Source: Deinococcus seoulensis (GTDB lineage: Bacteria; Deinococcota; Deinococci; Deinococcales; Deinococcaceae). From it: DNA of 64,000 nucleotides. The notes beneath the pieces are model-generated. The model had not been told where the DNA came from. It searched no databases and saw only the letters and a program-made list of their open reading frames with translations. Where the stretch lies: NCBI RefSeq assembly GCF_014648115.1, contig NZ_BMQM01000016.1, forward strand, positions 31,514-95,513. The letters run 5' to 3'. A program made the position numbers and the translations under genes. Positions 1 to 8,102 of the stretch are shown piece after piece. How positions within the stretch are numbered: the stretch's first letter is position 1; the number at the start of each line of letters is the position of its first letter.

Positions 1-417
1 AAGATCATCGTGGACACCTACGGCGGGGCCGTCCCGCACGGCGGCGGCGCGTTCAGCGGCAAGGACCCCACCAAGGTCGACCGCTCGGCCGCGTACTACG
101 CCCGCTTCATCGCCAAGAACGTCGTGGCTGCCGGACTGGCCCGCCGCGCGCTGGTCGAGATCGCGTACGCCATCGGCCGCGCCGGGCCCGTCAGCCTGCG
201 CGTGGACACCTACGGCACCGGCACCGTCAGCGACGAGCAGCTGGCCGCACTGATCGCCGCGCACTTCGACGCCCGCCCGCAGTCGATCATCGCGGAACTG
301 GACCTGCAACGCCCCATCTACGCGCAGACCGCCGCCTACGGTCACTTCGGCCGCCCGGAGTTCCCCTGGGAGCAGACGCCCAAGGCCGGGGCACTGAAGA
401 CTGCCGCAGGGCAGTAA
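1..417 (+). CDS. metK: S-adenosylmethionine synthetase, C-terminal part (cut by window edge)
   Basis: The reading frame is open from the first base and stops at 417, giving about 138 residues. It makes S-adenosylmethionine from methionine and ATP in the cytosol. The start of the visible protein, [31 protein letters not shown], is seen in pieces: the [16 protein letters not shown] segment is the phosphate- and metal-binding signature of MetK, followed by the conserved [14 protein letters not shown] helix. The protein ends with the FGRPEFPWE element usual near the MetK C terminus. The N-terminal two thirds lie outside the window. A strong hairpin 17 bp after the stop separates it from the convergent coaD gene. 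Identification is firm. Confidence 0.97.
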   Translation, partial: KIIVDTYGGAVPHGGGAFSGKDPTKVDRSAAYYARFIAKNVVAAGLARRALVEIAYAIGRAGPVSLRVDTYGTGTVSDEQLAALIAAHFDARPQSIIAELDLQRPIYAQTAAYGHFGRPEFPWEQTPKAGALKTAAGQ

Positions 418-433
418 CGACGCAGTGAAAGGA

Positions 434-466
434 GGGGGCCGGACACCACTGGCGTGTCCGGCCCCC
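434..466. terminator. Bidirectional hairpin between metK and coaD
   Basis: A perfect 13-bp stem, GGGGGCCGGACAC with its complement, encloses a 7-nt loop between two convergent genes. There is no T-run on either side, so its strength as an intrinsic terminator is inferred from the stem and position. Confidence 0.7.
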
Positions 467-477
467 TGCCTGTGGGA

Positions 478-1038
<561 letters not shown>

Positions 1039-1620
1039 TTACCCTACTTCCGCCGCGCCTTCATGGCCATCAGCGCCGTCCGTCGGTTCTTCGGTGGGTT
1101 CGTCGCGTTCATAGATGGTCAGGCTGTTACTGCCGTACTCGCGGACCTCGCGGGTGTACCCGGCCCGTTCAGGCAGGCGAGCACGGTCCGGATGCTGACA
1201 GATCAGCAGGCCGCCGGGCCGCACCACGTTCCGCGCGAGCAGGTTCGCGGCCAGCGCGGGAATATCCACGTCGTACGGCGGGTCGCTGAACACGATATCG
1301 AACGGCCCGAGTGCGGGCATCAGGCTCTGCGCGTCACCTTTCAGGATGCGGGCACGCAGGCCCAGCGCGCGGGCGTTCGCCTCGAGCGCCTTCACGGCGC
1401 GGCCGTCCATCTCGATCAGCGTCACCCGGTACCCACGGCTGGCGGCTTCCAGGCCGATGGCGCCGCTGCCGCCGTGCATGTCCAGGAAGGTCCCTTCCGG
1501 CAGGCGCGCGGCCAGCAGGTCGAACAGGCTCTTGCGGATGCGCGCGCCGCTGGGCCGGGCGCTGTCCGGCACTTCCAGCGCGCGGCCCTTGGCGCTGCCG
1601 CCCAGAATGCGCAGGCTCAT
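1039..1620 (-). CDS. rsmD: 16S rRNA (guanine(966)-N(2))-methyltransferase RsmD
   Basis: It methylates G966 of 16S rRNA with S-adenosylmethionine. The 193-residue product starts MSLRILGGSAKGR, the conserved N terminus of the family, has the SAM-binding LDMHGGSGAIGLEA segment near residue 50 and the catalytic motif SDPPYD near residue 110. An upstream extension of the frame runs through repeat DNA and is not counted. The start region is unusual: the sequence GGAG-TCCGT-ATG before the gene is identical to the end of the dispersed repeat family in this window, so a repeat terminus seems to supply both the ribosome-binding site and the ATG. It probably forms an operon with coaD. Confidence 0.93.
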   Translation of the reverse strand: MSLRILGGSAKGRALEVPDSARPSGARIRKSLFDLLAARLPEGTFLDMHGGSGAIGLEAASRGYRVTLIEMDGRAVKALEANARALGLRARILKGDAQSLMPALGPFDIVFSDPPYDVDIPALAANLLARNVVRPGGLLICQHPDRARLPERAGYTREVREYGSNSLTIYERDEPTEEPTDGADGHEGAAEVG

Positions 1621-1632
1621 ACGGACTCCGGG
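1617..1632. repeat. Solo terminus of the dispersed repeat at the rsmD start
   Basis: The 16 bases GCTCATACGGACTCCG occur here and again at 1688-1703, where they form the left boundary of the complete repeat copy. Read on the minus strand the sequence is GGAG, five bases, then the ATG of rsmD. The 55 bp between the two copies show no further similarity to the element. Confidence 0.7.
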
Positions 1633-1691
1633 CGGACGGGGCAGGGGAGAGGGGAAGCAGTCATCCCCACAGGATACGGGCTTGCCGCTCA

Positions 1692-1824
1692 TACGGACTC
1701 CGATTGAAGGGGCTTTGCAGCCCATTCAATCCGAGCGAAGCGAGTGGGAGCAAAACGGGTTCCGGACGTGGAGCCGGCAATCCGGTGAAGTTCCGGATTG
1801 TTGGCGAAACAAACGGAATCCGTA
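1692..1824 (+). repeat. Dispersed structured repeat, copy 1 (133 bp)
   Basis: Left terminus TACGGACTCCG, right terminus CGGAATCCGTA, flanked on both sides by TCA (1689-1691 and 1825-1827). The right TCA is the stop codon (TGA, minus strand) of the next gene. Hairpin A has arms GATTGAA/TTCAATC with inner GGGCT/AGCCC. Hairpin B has arms GCCGGCAATCCGG and CCGGATTGTTGGC. The central segment carries GAGCGAAGCGAGTGGGAG. Confidence 0.9.
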
Positions 1825-2115
1825 TCAGGTCAGGAACGGCTGCGCCTGCGGGAAGCCGTTCAGGGCGTCCGGACTCAGGTGCCAGTCCTCGCCGTCGCGG
1901 GTGGCCTGACCGGCCTGCACCAGGCGGTTCAGTTCGGCCTCCACGCGCTGCTGTACGCGCCGCAGCGGCATGTCGCCTGTGCCCTCCATGCCGCGCCACG
2001 TCAGGAACGCCCGGTGAAAGGCAGGCAGGCTGTCCAGGCCCACGCGGGTTTCCAGGGCGCGCCAGCTGAGGCCAGCGGCGGAACCGGCAGCGGGATCGGC
2101 GTTGATGTCTGTCAT
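1825..2115 (-). CDS. Small conserved-looking protein of unknown function
   Basis: The 96-residue product starts MTDINADPAAGS and contains a probable helical core (WRALETRVGLDSLPAFHRAF, RRVQQRVEAELNRLVQAG) followed by GEDWHLSPDALNGF. The last helix with a small beta-type ending could be a winged-helix-like fold, but no family is recognised. The start is supported by a TAGAAC box on the minus strand (2122-2127) seven bases before ATG, a leaderless arrangement. The stop codon is supplied by the TCA flank of repeat copy 1. It is divergent from the gene at 2161, with 45 bp between the two starts. Confidence 0.7.
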   Translation of the reverse strand: MTDINADPAAGSAAGLSWRALETRVGLDSLPAFHRAFLTWRGMEGTGDMPLRRVQQRVEAELNRLVQAGQATRDGEDWHLSPDALNGFPQAQPFLT

Positions 2116-2160
2116 GCTTCCTGTTCTACCCGCCCCGGCCCGCCGCGTACAATGGCCCGC

Positions 2161-2430
2161 ATGAGTGCCGACCTGCCCAGTGACCTGCCCGGCGACCCGA
2201 ACGGCGACCCCCCGGTCACGCCGGACCTGCTGCGCCAGCTGGAAGCGCTGGGCGGGCAGCTGGTGTGGCGCATCGGGAAGGACGAGGCCAGCGACGACGT
2301 GATCGTCCGGCTGGGCTTCGCGTCGGCCACGCCCCGCTTCGCGCACCTCTCAAGGCTCCGCAGCGCCGGGGACGCCGAGTTGCAGGCCGCGCTGGCCGAG
2401 AACCGCGTCGTGATCGAATGGGTGGACTGA
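2161..2430 (+). CDS. Small acidic protein of unknown function
   Basis: An 89-residue acidic protein: a Pro/Asp-rich N terminus, a helix TPDLLRQLEALGGQLVWRIG and a C-terminal half ending in NRVVIEWVD. No known domain is recognised. The ATG at 2161 is preceded by TACAAT (2148-2153) with exactly seven bases between, so the mRNA is probably leaderless; this argues against the in-frame ATG at 2152, which lies inside the -10 box. Its TGA stop is the left flanking trinucleotide of repeat copy 2. It is divergent from the gene ending at 1825. Confidence 0.7.
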   Translation: MSADLPSDLPGDPNGDPPVTPDLLRQLEALGGQLVWRIGKDEASDDVIVRLGFASATPRFAHLSRLRSAGDAELQAALAENRVVIEWVD

Positions 2431-2562
2431 TATGTACTCCGATTGAATGGCTTATAAAGCCGTTCAATCCGAGCGAAGCGAGTAGGAGCTGGGCGGGTTC
2501 CGGACGTGGAGTTAACAGATCGGTGGTGTTCCGATCTGTTAACGAAATAAACGGAATCCGTA
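2431..2562 (+). repeat. Dispersed structured repeat, copy 2 (132 bp)
   Basis: Flanked by TGA at 2428-2430 (stop codon of the preceding gene) and TGA at 2563-2565. The left terminus is slightly decayed (TATGTACTCCG); the right terminus is CGGAATCCGTA. Hairpin A: GATTGAATGGCTT with AAGCCGTTCAATC. Hairpin B: GTTAACAGATCGG and CCGATCTGTTAAC, a perfect 13-bp stem that differs from copy 1 on both arms. Confidence 0.92.
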
Positions 2563-2597
2563 TGATGCCCGCCCCCGTCCGCCGGAGCCCCGCGTGA
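2562..2597 (+). CDS. Possible 11-residue leader ORF starting at the repeat end
   Basis: The last A of repeat copy 2 plus its flanking TGA gives ATGATG, opening MMPAPVRRSPA. Its stop TGA (2595-2597) overlaps the GTG start of the next gene as GTGA. GGAA lies six bases upstream, a weak ribosome-binding site. Translation is inferred only from this arrangement. Confidence 0.35.
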   Translation: MMPAPVRRSPA

Positions 2598-3082
2598 TCT
2601 TCGACGCCGAGCAGACCTTCACGCTGACGTTCCCCGGCGACCGGGACGCCGCGCTGGCCTTCGTGCGCGACCCGGCCCGCGCGCTGGGCCGCCTGCGCTT
2701 CCTGCGGGACCTGCGCGCCGGTGAGGGCGGCGTGCGCGGCGAACTGGTCGTGCCGCTGCCGGGCCTGGGGGACGCCGACCTGCCGTTCCACAGCCTCCTG
2801 AGCCTCACGCAGGACGGCGCGGACCTGATCCCGCAGGCCCTGAGCGGCGAGCGCGCCTGGGTGGAGGTCGCCGGGCAGGCGCGCGTGCAGGACGCCGGTC
2901 CGCAGCCCGAGTTGCACTTCGCCTTCCAGTTCCGCGCGCACCTCGCCACGCCCGACGCGCAGGGCTGGGGCGGCGCGGCCTTCGAGAAGATGATCCGCGC
3001 CGCCGCCAGCCGCACCCTGGACCGCGTGGCCCGCGAACTGCCCGGCAGCATCCAGGCCGCGCTGCCCGGCCCACCCGCCTGA
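2594..3082 (+). CDS. DUF3809-like protein
   Basis: The 162-residue protein begins MIFDAEQTFTLTFPGDRDAA, with alternating beta strands and a long amphipathic C-terminal helix (FEKMIRAAASRTLDRVARELPGSIQAAL). That shape fits a START/polyketide-cyclase-like helix-grip fold. I match it from memory to DUF3809, a family of unknown function found in deinococci; this was not checked by search. GTG is chosen as start because the upstream 11-residue ORF stops within it (GTGA). A strong terminator follows the stop by 16 bp. Its molecular role is unknown; a lipid or hydrophobic ligand is only a guess from the fold. Confidence 0.75.
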   Translation: MIFDAEQTFTLTFPGDRDAALAFVRDPARALGRLRFLRDLRAGEGGVRGELVVPLPGLGDADLPFHSLLSLTQDGADLIPQALSGERAWVEVAGQARVQDAGPQPELHFAFQFRAHLATPDAQGWGGAAFEKMIRAAASRTLDRVARELPGSIQAALPGPPA

Positions 3083-3098
3083 ACGACTGCCAGCAAAA

Positions 3099-3135
3099 CG
3101 CCCGGCCCTCACGTGTGCAGTGAGGGCCGGGCGTT
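3099..3135. terminator. Terminator hairpin after the DUF3809-like gene
   Basis: A perfect 14-bp stem CGCCCGGCCCTCAC/GTGAGGGCCGGGCG, 7-nt loop, preceded by AAAA and followed by TT. It lies between convergent genes and probably serves both strands. Confidence 0.8.
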
Positions 3136-3141
3136 CAGTCA

Positions 3142-3216
3142 TGCGGAACTCGTTAATCTCCTTCTCGCATCCGCTCGGATTGAACGGCTTTATAAGCCAT
3201 TCAGTCCGAGTCCGTA
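3142..3216 (-). repeat. Dispersed structured repeat, copy 3 (deleted, 75 bp)
   Basis: Inverted copy with an internal deletion that removed hairpin B and most of the right half. TCA flanks are at 3139-3141 and 3217-3219; the latter is the TGA stop codon of rsfS on the minus strand. Hairpin A and the left terminus (CGAGTCCGTA) remain. Confidence 0.85.
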
Positions 3217-3594
<378 letters not shown>

Positions 3595-3889
3595 GAAAAC
3601 TCCGGTGGGGCAGGGGGGTGGGGGTCGTGGTGGCGCGCGGCGCGGCCGGGCCGTGAGCAGGAGCGCGCTTCAGGGTGAGCGCTGCGCTGAGGGCCGCGAC
3701 CTGTCCGCCTGAGACGCGGTGAGCGCGGCCCCGTCAGCGTTCCTGCCACCCGCAGTGGGGGGTGGGCGTGGCGGCGGGCGGCGCAGCAACAGGTCAGTGT
3801 ACAGGGACGGGCCGCGCCGAAGGCGACGTGGCTCACCCGGCCCGGCTGCCCGGCGGCCCTCCCGGCGCGCCCAGCGCCGGAATTCCGTC
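3595..3889. other. Intergenic stretch upstream of rsfS without a supported gene
   Basis: About 295 bp of GC-rich DNA. Open frames exist but have the Arg/Pro/His-rich composition of chance frames in such DNA. The promoter of rsfS should lie here or in the repeat beyond; no clear -10 was identified. The end, CGGAATTCCGTC at 3879-3889, resembles a decayed repeat terminus next to copy 4. Confidence 0.5.
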
Positions 3890-3892
3890 TCA

Positions 3893-4025
3893 TACGGACT
3901 CCGATTGAATGGCTTATAAAGCCGCTGGGTCCGAGCGGATGCGAGTAGGAGAGAAACGGGTTCCGGGCGTGGAGTTGGCAACCCGGTGATGTTCCGGGTT
4001 GTTAACGAAACAAACGGAATCCGTA
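3893..4025 (+). repeat. Dispersed structured repeat, copy 4 (133 bp)
   Basis: TCA flanks at 3890-3892 and 4026-4028; the right one is the TGA stop of the LCP gene on the minus strand. Both termini are intact. Hairpin B has arms GTTGGCAACCCGG and CCGGGTTGTTAAC. The 3' arm of hairpin A is damaged (CTGGGTC in place of TTCAATC). Confidence 0.9.
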
Positions 4026-5342
4026 TCAGTTACTGCCGGGTGCGTCGGCGGGCAGCGGTTCGGGTGACGGGCCCGGCAGCGCGGCGTCGTCGGCTACCGG
4101 GGGATCGGGGGCCACCGGGGTGCCGGCCAGCGCGGCCAGTTCGCTCAGGGTGCCCTGGGCGTCGCGGCCCAGCAGCACGCCCACCTCGCCCGCCGTGACC
4201 GGGAAGCGTTCGCCCTGCAGGCGCGGCAGGTTCAGCAGGTCGGCCAGCACCCCGGCCTGCGCCACGTCCTGCTGCGTGAACACCTGACTGGCCTCCTGGC
4301 TGGGCGGCGCGACCGTCACCTGCACGTCCGGGTAGCCGAGTGCCGTCAGGGCCGTCTTCAGGCCCGCGCCCAGGTTCGCGCCGCTGGCATCCACGACCGA
4401 CACCTTCACGTCCGGCGTGGCCGTCACGGGGGCCGGGGTGTCGCCCCACAGCGCGGCCAGCCGCTCGCGGTTCACGGCGAGGTTGAACGTGCCGGGAATC
4501 TCGTCGGTGGGGAGCGTCGCGAAACTCAGTTTCAGCTGACTCAGGAACGGCCGCAGGGCCGCCAGGGTGTTCGGGTCGGCGTTCGTCTCCACGCCGTTCC
4601 CGATGCCGCCCAGGATGGTGGGCAGCGCCGCGAGGCCCTGCGCGGACTTCAGGCGGCCCGCCAGCTGCGTCAACGCCTGCTTCTGGTGGTCGATGCGGCC
4701 GTAATCGTCCCCGAAGCCCTTCCGGACCCGCAGGAACAGCACGGCCTCCTCGCCTTCCAGGTGGTGCGGCCCGGCCGTCAGTTGCAGGTTCACGCCCGCC
4801 GCCCGGTCGATCCACTCGATGCCGCCCTCGGGCACCGTCACGTCCAGGCCGCCCAGCGCGTCGATGACCCGCTCGACGTAATCGGTGCGCACGATCACGT
4901 ACGAGTCCACCCGTTCACCCGTGATGGTCTCCACGGCCCGCGTGAGCGCCTCCGGGCCGCCCGAGAAGTACTGACTGTTCACCTTCTGCGCCGCGATGGA
5001 ACTGAAACGGTCGAACGGCCCGACGTTCGTGTCACGCGGGATGTTCAGCACCCGCACGCGCGAACCGTCCACCTTGACCAGCATGACCGTGTCCGTGTTC
5101 GGCGGTTGCACCAGCCCCGTCCGCTGATCCTGATCCTTGCAGGGCTGCTGGTAGTAGCAGTACACGATGTCCCGCCCGGCGATCAGCACCGTGAACTGCG
5201 GCGCGGCGCCCGGCACCACCGCCGACGCGACCGTGCGGCCCGCCCCGCTGAGCAGCGCGAAGCCCCCCAGCGACAGGCACGACAGGGTCAGGCCGAACGC
5301 CTGCAGGGCGCGCAGCCCGGCAATCCGGGGCGGGCGGGTCAC
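4026..5342 (-). CDS. LytR-CpsA-Psr (LCP) family membrane protein
   Basis: LCP enzymes transfer undecaprenyl-linked polymers to peptidoglycan at the outer face of the membrane. The 438-residue product has one N-terminal membrane helix (about residues 10-30), an LCP catalytic domain starting near residue 45 with DTVMLVKVDGSRVRVLNIPRDT, the Arg-rich GDDYGRIDHQKQAL segment, and a C-terminal LytR_C-type domain (VKVSVVDASGANLGAGLKTAL). The GTG start overlaps the yqeK stop as GTGA, which fixes the start. The frame extends upstream through yqeK but that part is its antisense-free shadow. The acceptor polymer in Deinococcus is unknown. Confidence 0.9.
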   Translation of the reverse strand: MTRPPRIAGLRALQAFGLTLSCLSLGGFALLSGAGRTVASAVVPGAAPQFTVLIAGRDIVYCYYQQPCKDQDQRTGLVQPPNTDTVMLVKVDGSRVRVLNIPRDTNVGPFDRFSSIAAQKVNSQYFSGGPEALTRAVETITGERVDSYVIVRTDYVERVIDALGGLDVTVPEGGIEWIDRAAGVNLQLTAGPHHLEGEEAVLFLRVRKGFGDDYGRIDHQKQALTQLAGRLKSAQGLAALPTILGGIGNGVETNADPNTLAALRPFLSQLKLSFATLPTDEIPGTFNLAVNRERLAALWGDTPAPVTATPDVKVSVVDASGANLGAGLKTALTALGYPDVQVTVAPPSQEASQVFTQQDVAQAGVLADLLNLPRLQGERFPVTAGEVGVLLGRDAQGTLSELAALAGTPVAPDPPVADDAALPGPSPEPLPADAPGSN

Positions 5343-5980
5343 AGTTGAGGCAGGCAGGGAAGGGGAGGTTGGTTCTGTTGAGCGACGCACGGCAGCGCAT
5401 GATAGGCCTGCAACGTGCGCGGATGCACCTGAATGCCGCGCCCCTGCAGGTACGTGACCTTCGAGACGATGGCCCGTTCCAGCGCCGCGTTCAGGTCCCG
5501 CAACGCCAGTTCGCGGATATCGGCGTTCACGCCGCGCCCCGGTTCGGACACGTCCGCGATGTACACGCAGTCCGCCACCCGGTTCCCGCCGCGCGGCCCG
5601 GTCGTGTGGTCCTCCACGGCCTCCAGCACCACCTGATCCTGGTACCCCCAGCGTTCCAGCAGCACCCGCGCCGCCCGCCCGTGCAGGGCCAGCGGGTGCC
5701 CGGCGTCGATCTCGCACTCCGGGGGTGCCAGGCGCAGCAGTTCGCTGTCCGGCAGGTCACGGGCAATGTCGTGCAGGATCCCGGCGGCGTAGGCGCGCAT
5801 GTCGTCCAGGCCGTTGGCCAGCGCGATCTGCGCGGCCAGTTCCGCCACGCGCAGCACGTGTTCGTACCGCCTGGGCCGGACCATCAGGCGCACGCGTTCT
5901 TCCCAGCCGGTCCACTCGGCCACAGGGTGCCGGGGTACGAGGAGCTGGGCGATCACAGGATCATGTGGCCGATTCCCCAC
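5339..5980 (-). CDS. yqeK: HD-domain YqeK-type hydrolase (Ap4A hydrolase family)
   Basis: YqeK proteins are HD-domain enzymes that symmetrically cleave diadenosine tetraphosphate, linked to sporulation and stress in Firmicutes. The protein shows RYEHVLRVAELAAQIA (first metal His), AGILHDIARDLP (HD pair), HPLALHGRAARVLLE and VEDHTTGPRG, in family order. It sits before an LCP gene, and rsfS follows further down, as in other phyla. The annotated GTG at 5980 gives 213 residues. A second GTG at 5956 gives 205 residues and overlaps the stop of a 10-residue leaderless ORF, so it may be the real start. The promoter is TATAGT on the minus strand (5992-5997). Confidence 0.9.
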   Translation of the reverse strand: MGNRPHDPVIAQLLVPRHPVAEWTGWEERVRLMVRPRRYEHVLRVAELAAQIALANGLDDMRAYAAGILHDIARDLPDSELLRLAPPECEIDAGHPLALHGRAARVLLERWGYQDQVVLEAVEDHTTGPRGGNRVADCVYIADVSEPGRGVNADIRELALRDLNAALERAIVSKVTYLQGRGIQVHPRTLQAYHALPCVAQQNQPPLPCLPQL

Positions 5981-5985
5981 ATCAT
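5953..5985 (-). CDS. Possible leaderless 10-residue ORF coupled to yqeK
   Basis: TATAGT (5992-5997, minus) is followed after six bases by ATGATG, opening MMWGIGHMIL. The stop TGA overlaps GTG of an internal yqeK start (GTGA, 5953-5956). Spacing matches other leaderless genes in the window. Translation is inferred. Confidence 0.4.
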   Translation of the reverse strand: MMWGIGHMIL

Positions 5986-6135
5986 GAACAGACTATACGC
6001 CCCGCATTCCCCGCCGCGCTGACATCCCGGTCACTTTCCGGCCCGCCACACGCCGTGTTACCGCGCAGGTTGCGCCCGCCGCTCACGCTGCCGACCGGGC
6101 CGCCTTCCACGCCTGCCCTGCCCTGTGCCGTTCCC

Positions 6136-7113
6136 TCAGGGCGCTGGACTGGTCGGCGTGACCCGCTCGACCGTGAGGCGCACACTGACGGTCTCCAGCG
6201 CCTGCGCGCCCGCCGGGATCGACAGGTTCACCGGCGCGGTGTACGTCCCGACCCGGTACGTGACCACGCCCGCCACCTCCCGCAGCCGCCCCAGCAGTTC
6301 CGGCGCCGCCACCACCCGCACCGTGCTGGGCTGCACGCTGACCGACGTGACCCGCAACGTCGCCGGCGGCTCGTTCAGCACCACCCGCACCGTCTTCACC
6401 GGCAGTTCCCCGGTATCCAGGCGGCGCACCGTGACCGTCGACGGCCGGGCCTTCACGCCCTCGACCGGCAGGCCCGCCTCATCCAGCGCAACGAGCGGCA
6501 CCTCCCGCTCGGCCCCCGCCGACAGCGCCACCGGACTGGTCACCACGCGCGTCACGGTCGACACCACCCGCCCCGGCCCGGACACCTGCGCCTCGGCCGG
6601 CGACACCACGTACCGGGGCACGCTCGCCTCGGGCGGCGACGCCACGCCCAGCGTGACCGGCAACGTGCGCGTCACCTGCGTATCCAGGAACCCCTGCACC
6701 CGCGACGGCGTCTGCCGCCGCACCTCGGTCCCGCTGGGCGCCGTGACCGTCACAGGCTGCGTGAAACTCCCCTCCGGCACGCCCGTCACGTCCACGACCG
6801 CCTCGATGTTCTCCGGCTGCAACTCGCGCAGCCGGTCCGGACGGCCCCACAACGTCACCCGCACCGACGACGGACTCAGGTTACTCGTCGCGCGTTTCTC
6901 CTCGCCGCCGCCCGTCGTGTCCCGCACCGACACCGGCACGTTGAACCCCTGCTCGACGTTCGCGCGCCGGTCCGTGGTCGCCACCACCCACAACGTCACG
7001 GACACCCCCAGCGCCAGCACCTTCAGGCCCAGGTTGTGCGTGCCGCGCGTCCAGGCGTACCGCGGGTCCAGCCAGCGCCGCAGCCGCGCCCCCAGGTCCG
7101 ACCCGCCCCTCAC
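6136..7113 (-). CDS. cdaR: YbbR-domain protein, likely regulator of the diadenylate cyclase
   Basis: CdaR proteins bind the membrane cyclase CdaA and tune c-di-AMP production. The 325-residue protein has one N-terminal membrane helix (about residues 27-46, HNLGLKVLALGVSVTLWVVAT) with the NLGLKVLAL start usual in YbbR proteins, then several repeated beta-rich YbbR units (SSVRVTLWGRP, PSRVQGFLDT, PSTVTVRRLD, PSTVRVVAAP) presumably outside the membrane. Its GTG start overlaps the cdaA stop as GTGA, so the two are co-translated. Confidence 0.92.
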   Translation of the reverse strand: MRGGSDLGARLRRWLDPRYAWTRGTHNLGLKVLALGVSVTLWVVATTDRRANVEQGFNVPVSVRDTTGGGEEKRATSNLSPSSVRVTLWGRPDRLRELQPENIEAVVDVTGVPEGSFTQPVTVTAPSGTEVRRQTPSRVQGFLDTQVTRTLPVTLGVASPPEASVPRYVVSPAEAQVSGPGRVVSTVTRVVTSPVALSAGAEREVPLVALDEAGLPVEGVKARPSTVTVRRLDTGELPVKTVRVVLNEPPATLRVTSVSVQPSTVRVVAAPELLGRLREVAGVVTYRVGTYTAPVNLSIPAGAQALETVSVRLTVERVTPTSPAP

Positions 7114-7940
7114 GGCGACTCCCGCGCCGGAACGTCACTCCCGGCGTCCAGTTCATCCGGGTCCAGCGCCGACCCGTCCGGCTCCATGAACGCCGTCCGG
7201 TCGTACACCAGCGCCCGCAACTGCTCCCTCAACTCCGTTCCGTTCAGGTCCGGCCCCAGCCGCCCCGCCAGCGCGATCCTCATGCTTCCCCGCTCCTCAC
7301 TGACCACCAGCACCACCGCGTCCGTCAACTCCGACAGCCCGATCGCCGCGCGGTGCCGCGTACCGTACCGCCGGTACGTGCCGTCACTCGACTGCAACGG
7401 AAACAGACACCCGGCCGAGATGACCCGCGACCCCTGAATGATCACCCCACCGTCATGCAGCGGCGCATTCCGCGCGAACAACGCCTCCAGGAACGGCACG
7501 CTCACCAGCGCGTCCAGCGACACGCCCGTCGCCGCGTACTCACCCAGCGGCGTGCGCCGCTCGATCGCAATCAGCGCGCCCGTCTTGCGTTCCGCGAGGC
7601 GCTCCATGGCCCGCGCCAGATCCTGCAACGCCGCGCCGCTCGCCCCGGTATCCCGCCCACGCGGCCGACCCACCCGCTCCAGCGCCGCACGCAACTCCGG
7701 CTGGAACAGCACCACCAGCGCGAAGATCCCCACCGTGCCCGCCCGCCCCAGCAGGTAACTCAGGGTCGGCAGGTTCAGTACCTGCGCCGCCACCCACACC
7801 CCCGCGAACACCAGAATGCCGCGCACCACGTTCACCGCCCGCGTTCCCGCCACCAGCAGGTACCCCTGGTACACCAGGAACGTGACCAGCAGGATGTCCA
7901 GAACATCCCGGACATTCACCTGACCGAACGGAGTGGGCAT
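7110..7940 (-). CDS. cdaA: Membrane diadenylate cyclase CdaA
   Basis: CdaA makes the second messenger c-di-AMP from two ATP. The 276-residue protein has three N-terminal membrane helices (to about residue 80), the DisA_N catalytic domain with NAPLHDGGVIIQG (DGG near residues 163-165) and GTRHRAAIGLSE (RHR near 195-197), the two signature motifs. ATG 7940 is chosen; AAAGGAG lies 13 bases upstream, longer than usual, and an earlier TTG is possible. The promoter is probably TATAGT (minus, 8011-8016), leaving a leader of about 65 nt with a tandem repeat. It forms an operon with cdaR. Confidence 0.94.
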   Translation of the reverse strand: MPTPFGQVNVRDVLDILLVTFLVYQGYLLVAGTRAVNVVRGILVFAGVWVAAQVLNLPTLSYLLGRAGTVGIFALVVLFQPELRAALERVGRPRGRDTGASGAALQDLARAMERLAERKTGALIAIERRTPLGEYAATGVSLDALVSVPFLEALFARNAPLHDGGVIIQGSRVISAGCLFPLQSSDGTYRRYGTRHRAAIGLSELTDAVVLVVSEERGSMRIALAGRLGPDLNGTELREQLRALVYDRTAFMEPDGSALDPDELDAGSDVPARESP

Positions 7941-7959
7941 GACTTGAACGGCGCTCCTT

Positions 7960-7981
7960 TCAAACAAACGTCAAACAAACG
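7960..7981. repeat. Tandem 11-bp repeat in the cdaA leader
   Basis: Two adjacent perfect copies of TCAAACAAACG lie just upstream of the Shine-Dalgarno-like AAAGGAG of cdaA (minus strand). On the mRNA this reads CGUUUGUUUGA twice, an AU-rich stretch in very GC-rich DNA. A regulatory role is possible but unproven. Confidence 0.6.
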
Positions 7982-8010
7982 GGACGAAAAACAGAAGTCG
8001 TTGCGCGCCC

Positions 8011-8016
8011 ACTATA
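8011..8016 (-). promoter_or_regulatory. Probable -10 box of cdaA-cdaR
   Basis: TATAGT on the minus strand, 71 bases upstream of the cdaA ATG. No convincing -35 box was found, so it is a moderate call. Confidence 0.5.
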
Positions 8017-8102
8017 CGGTGTTCAGCCCTACCGTCCCGCACGCCGCGCCGCCGTAGCCTCGGGACCGGCCCACCGGCACCCCCCCCTCAAGGAGACCCC
8101 CC

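Noticed and set aside
5343..5717. N-terminal extension of the LCP frame through yqeK
   Set aside because: The GTGA overlap with the yqeK stop and the membrane helix right after it place the LCP start at 5342.
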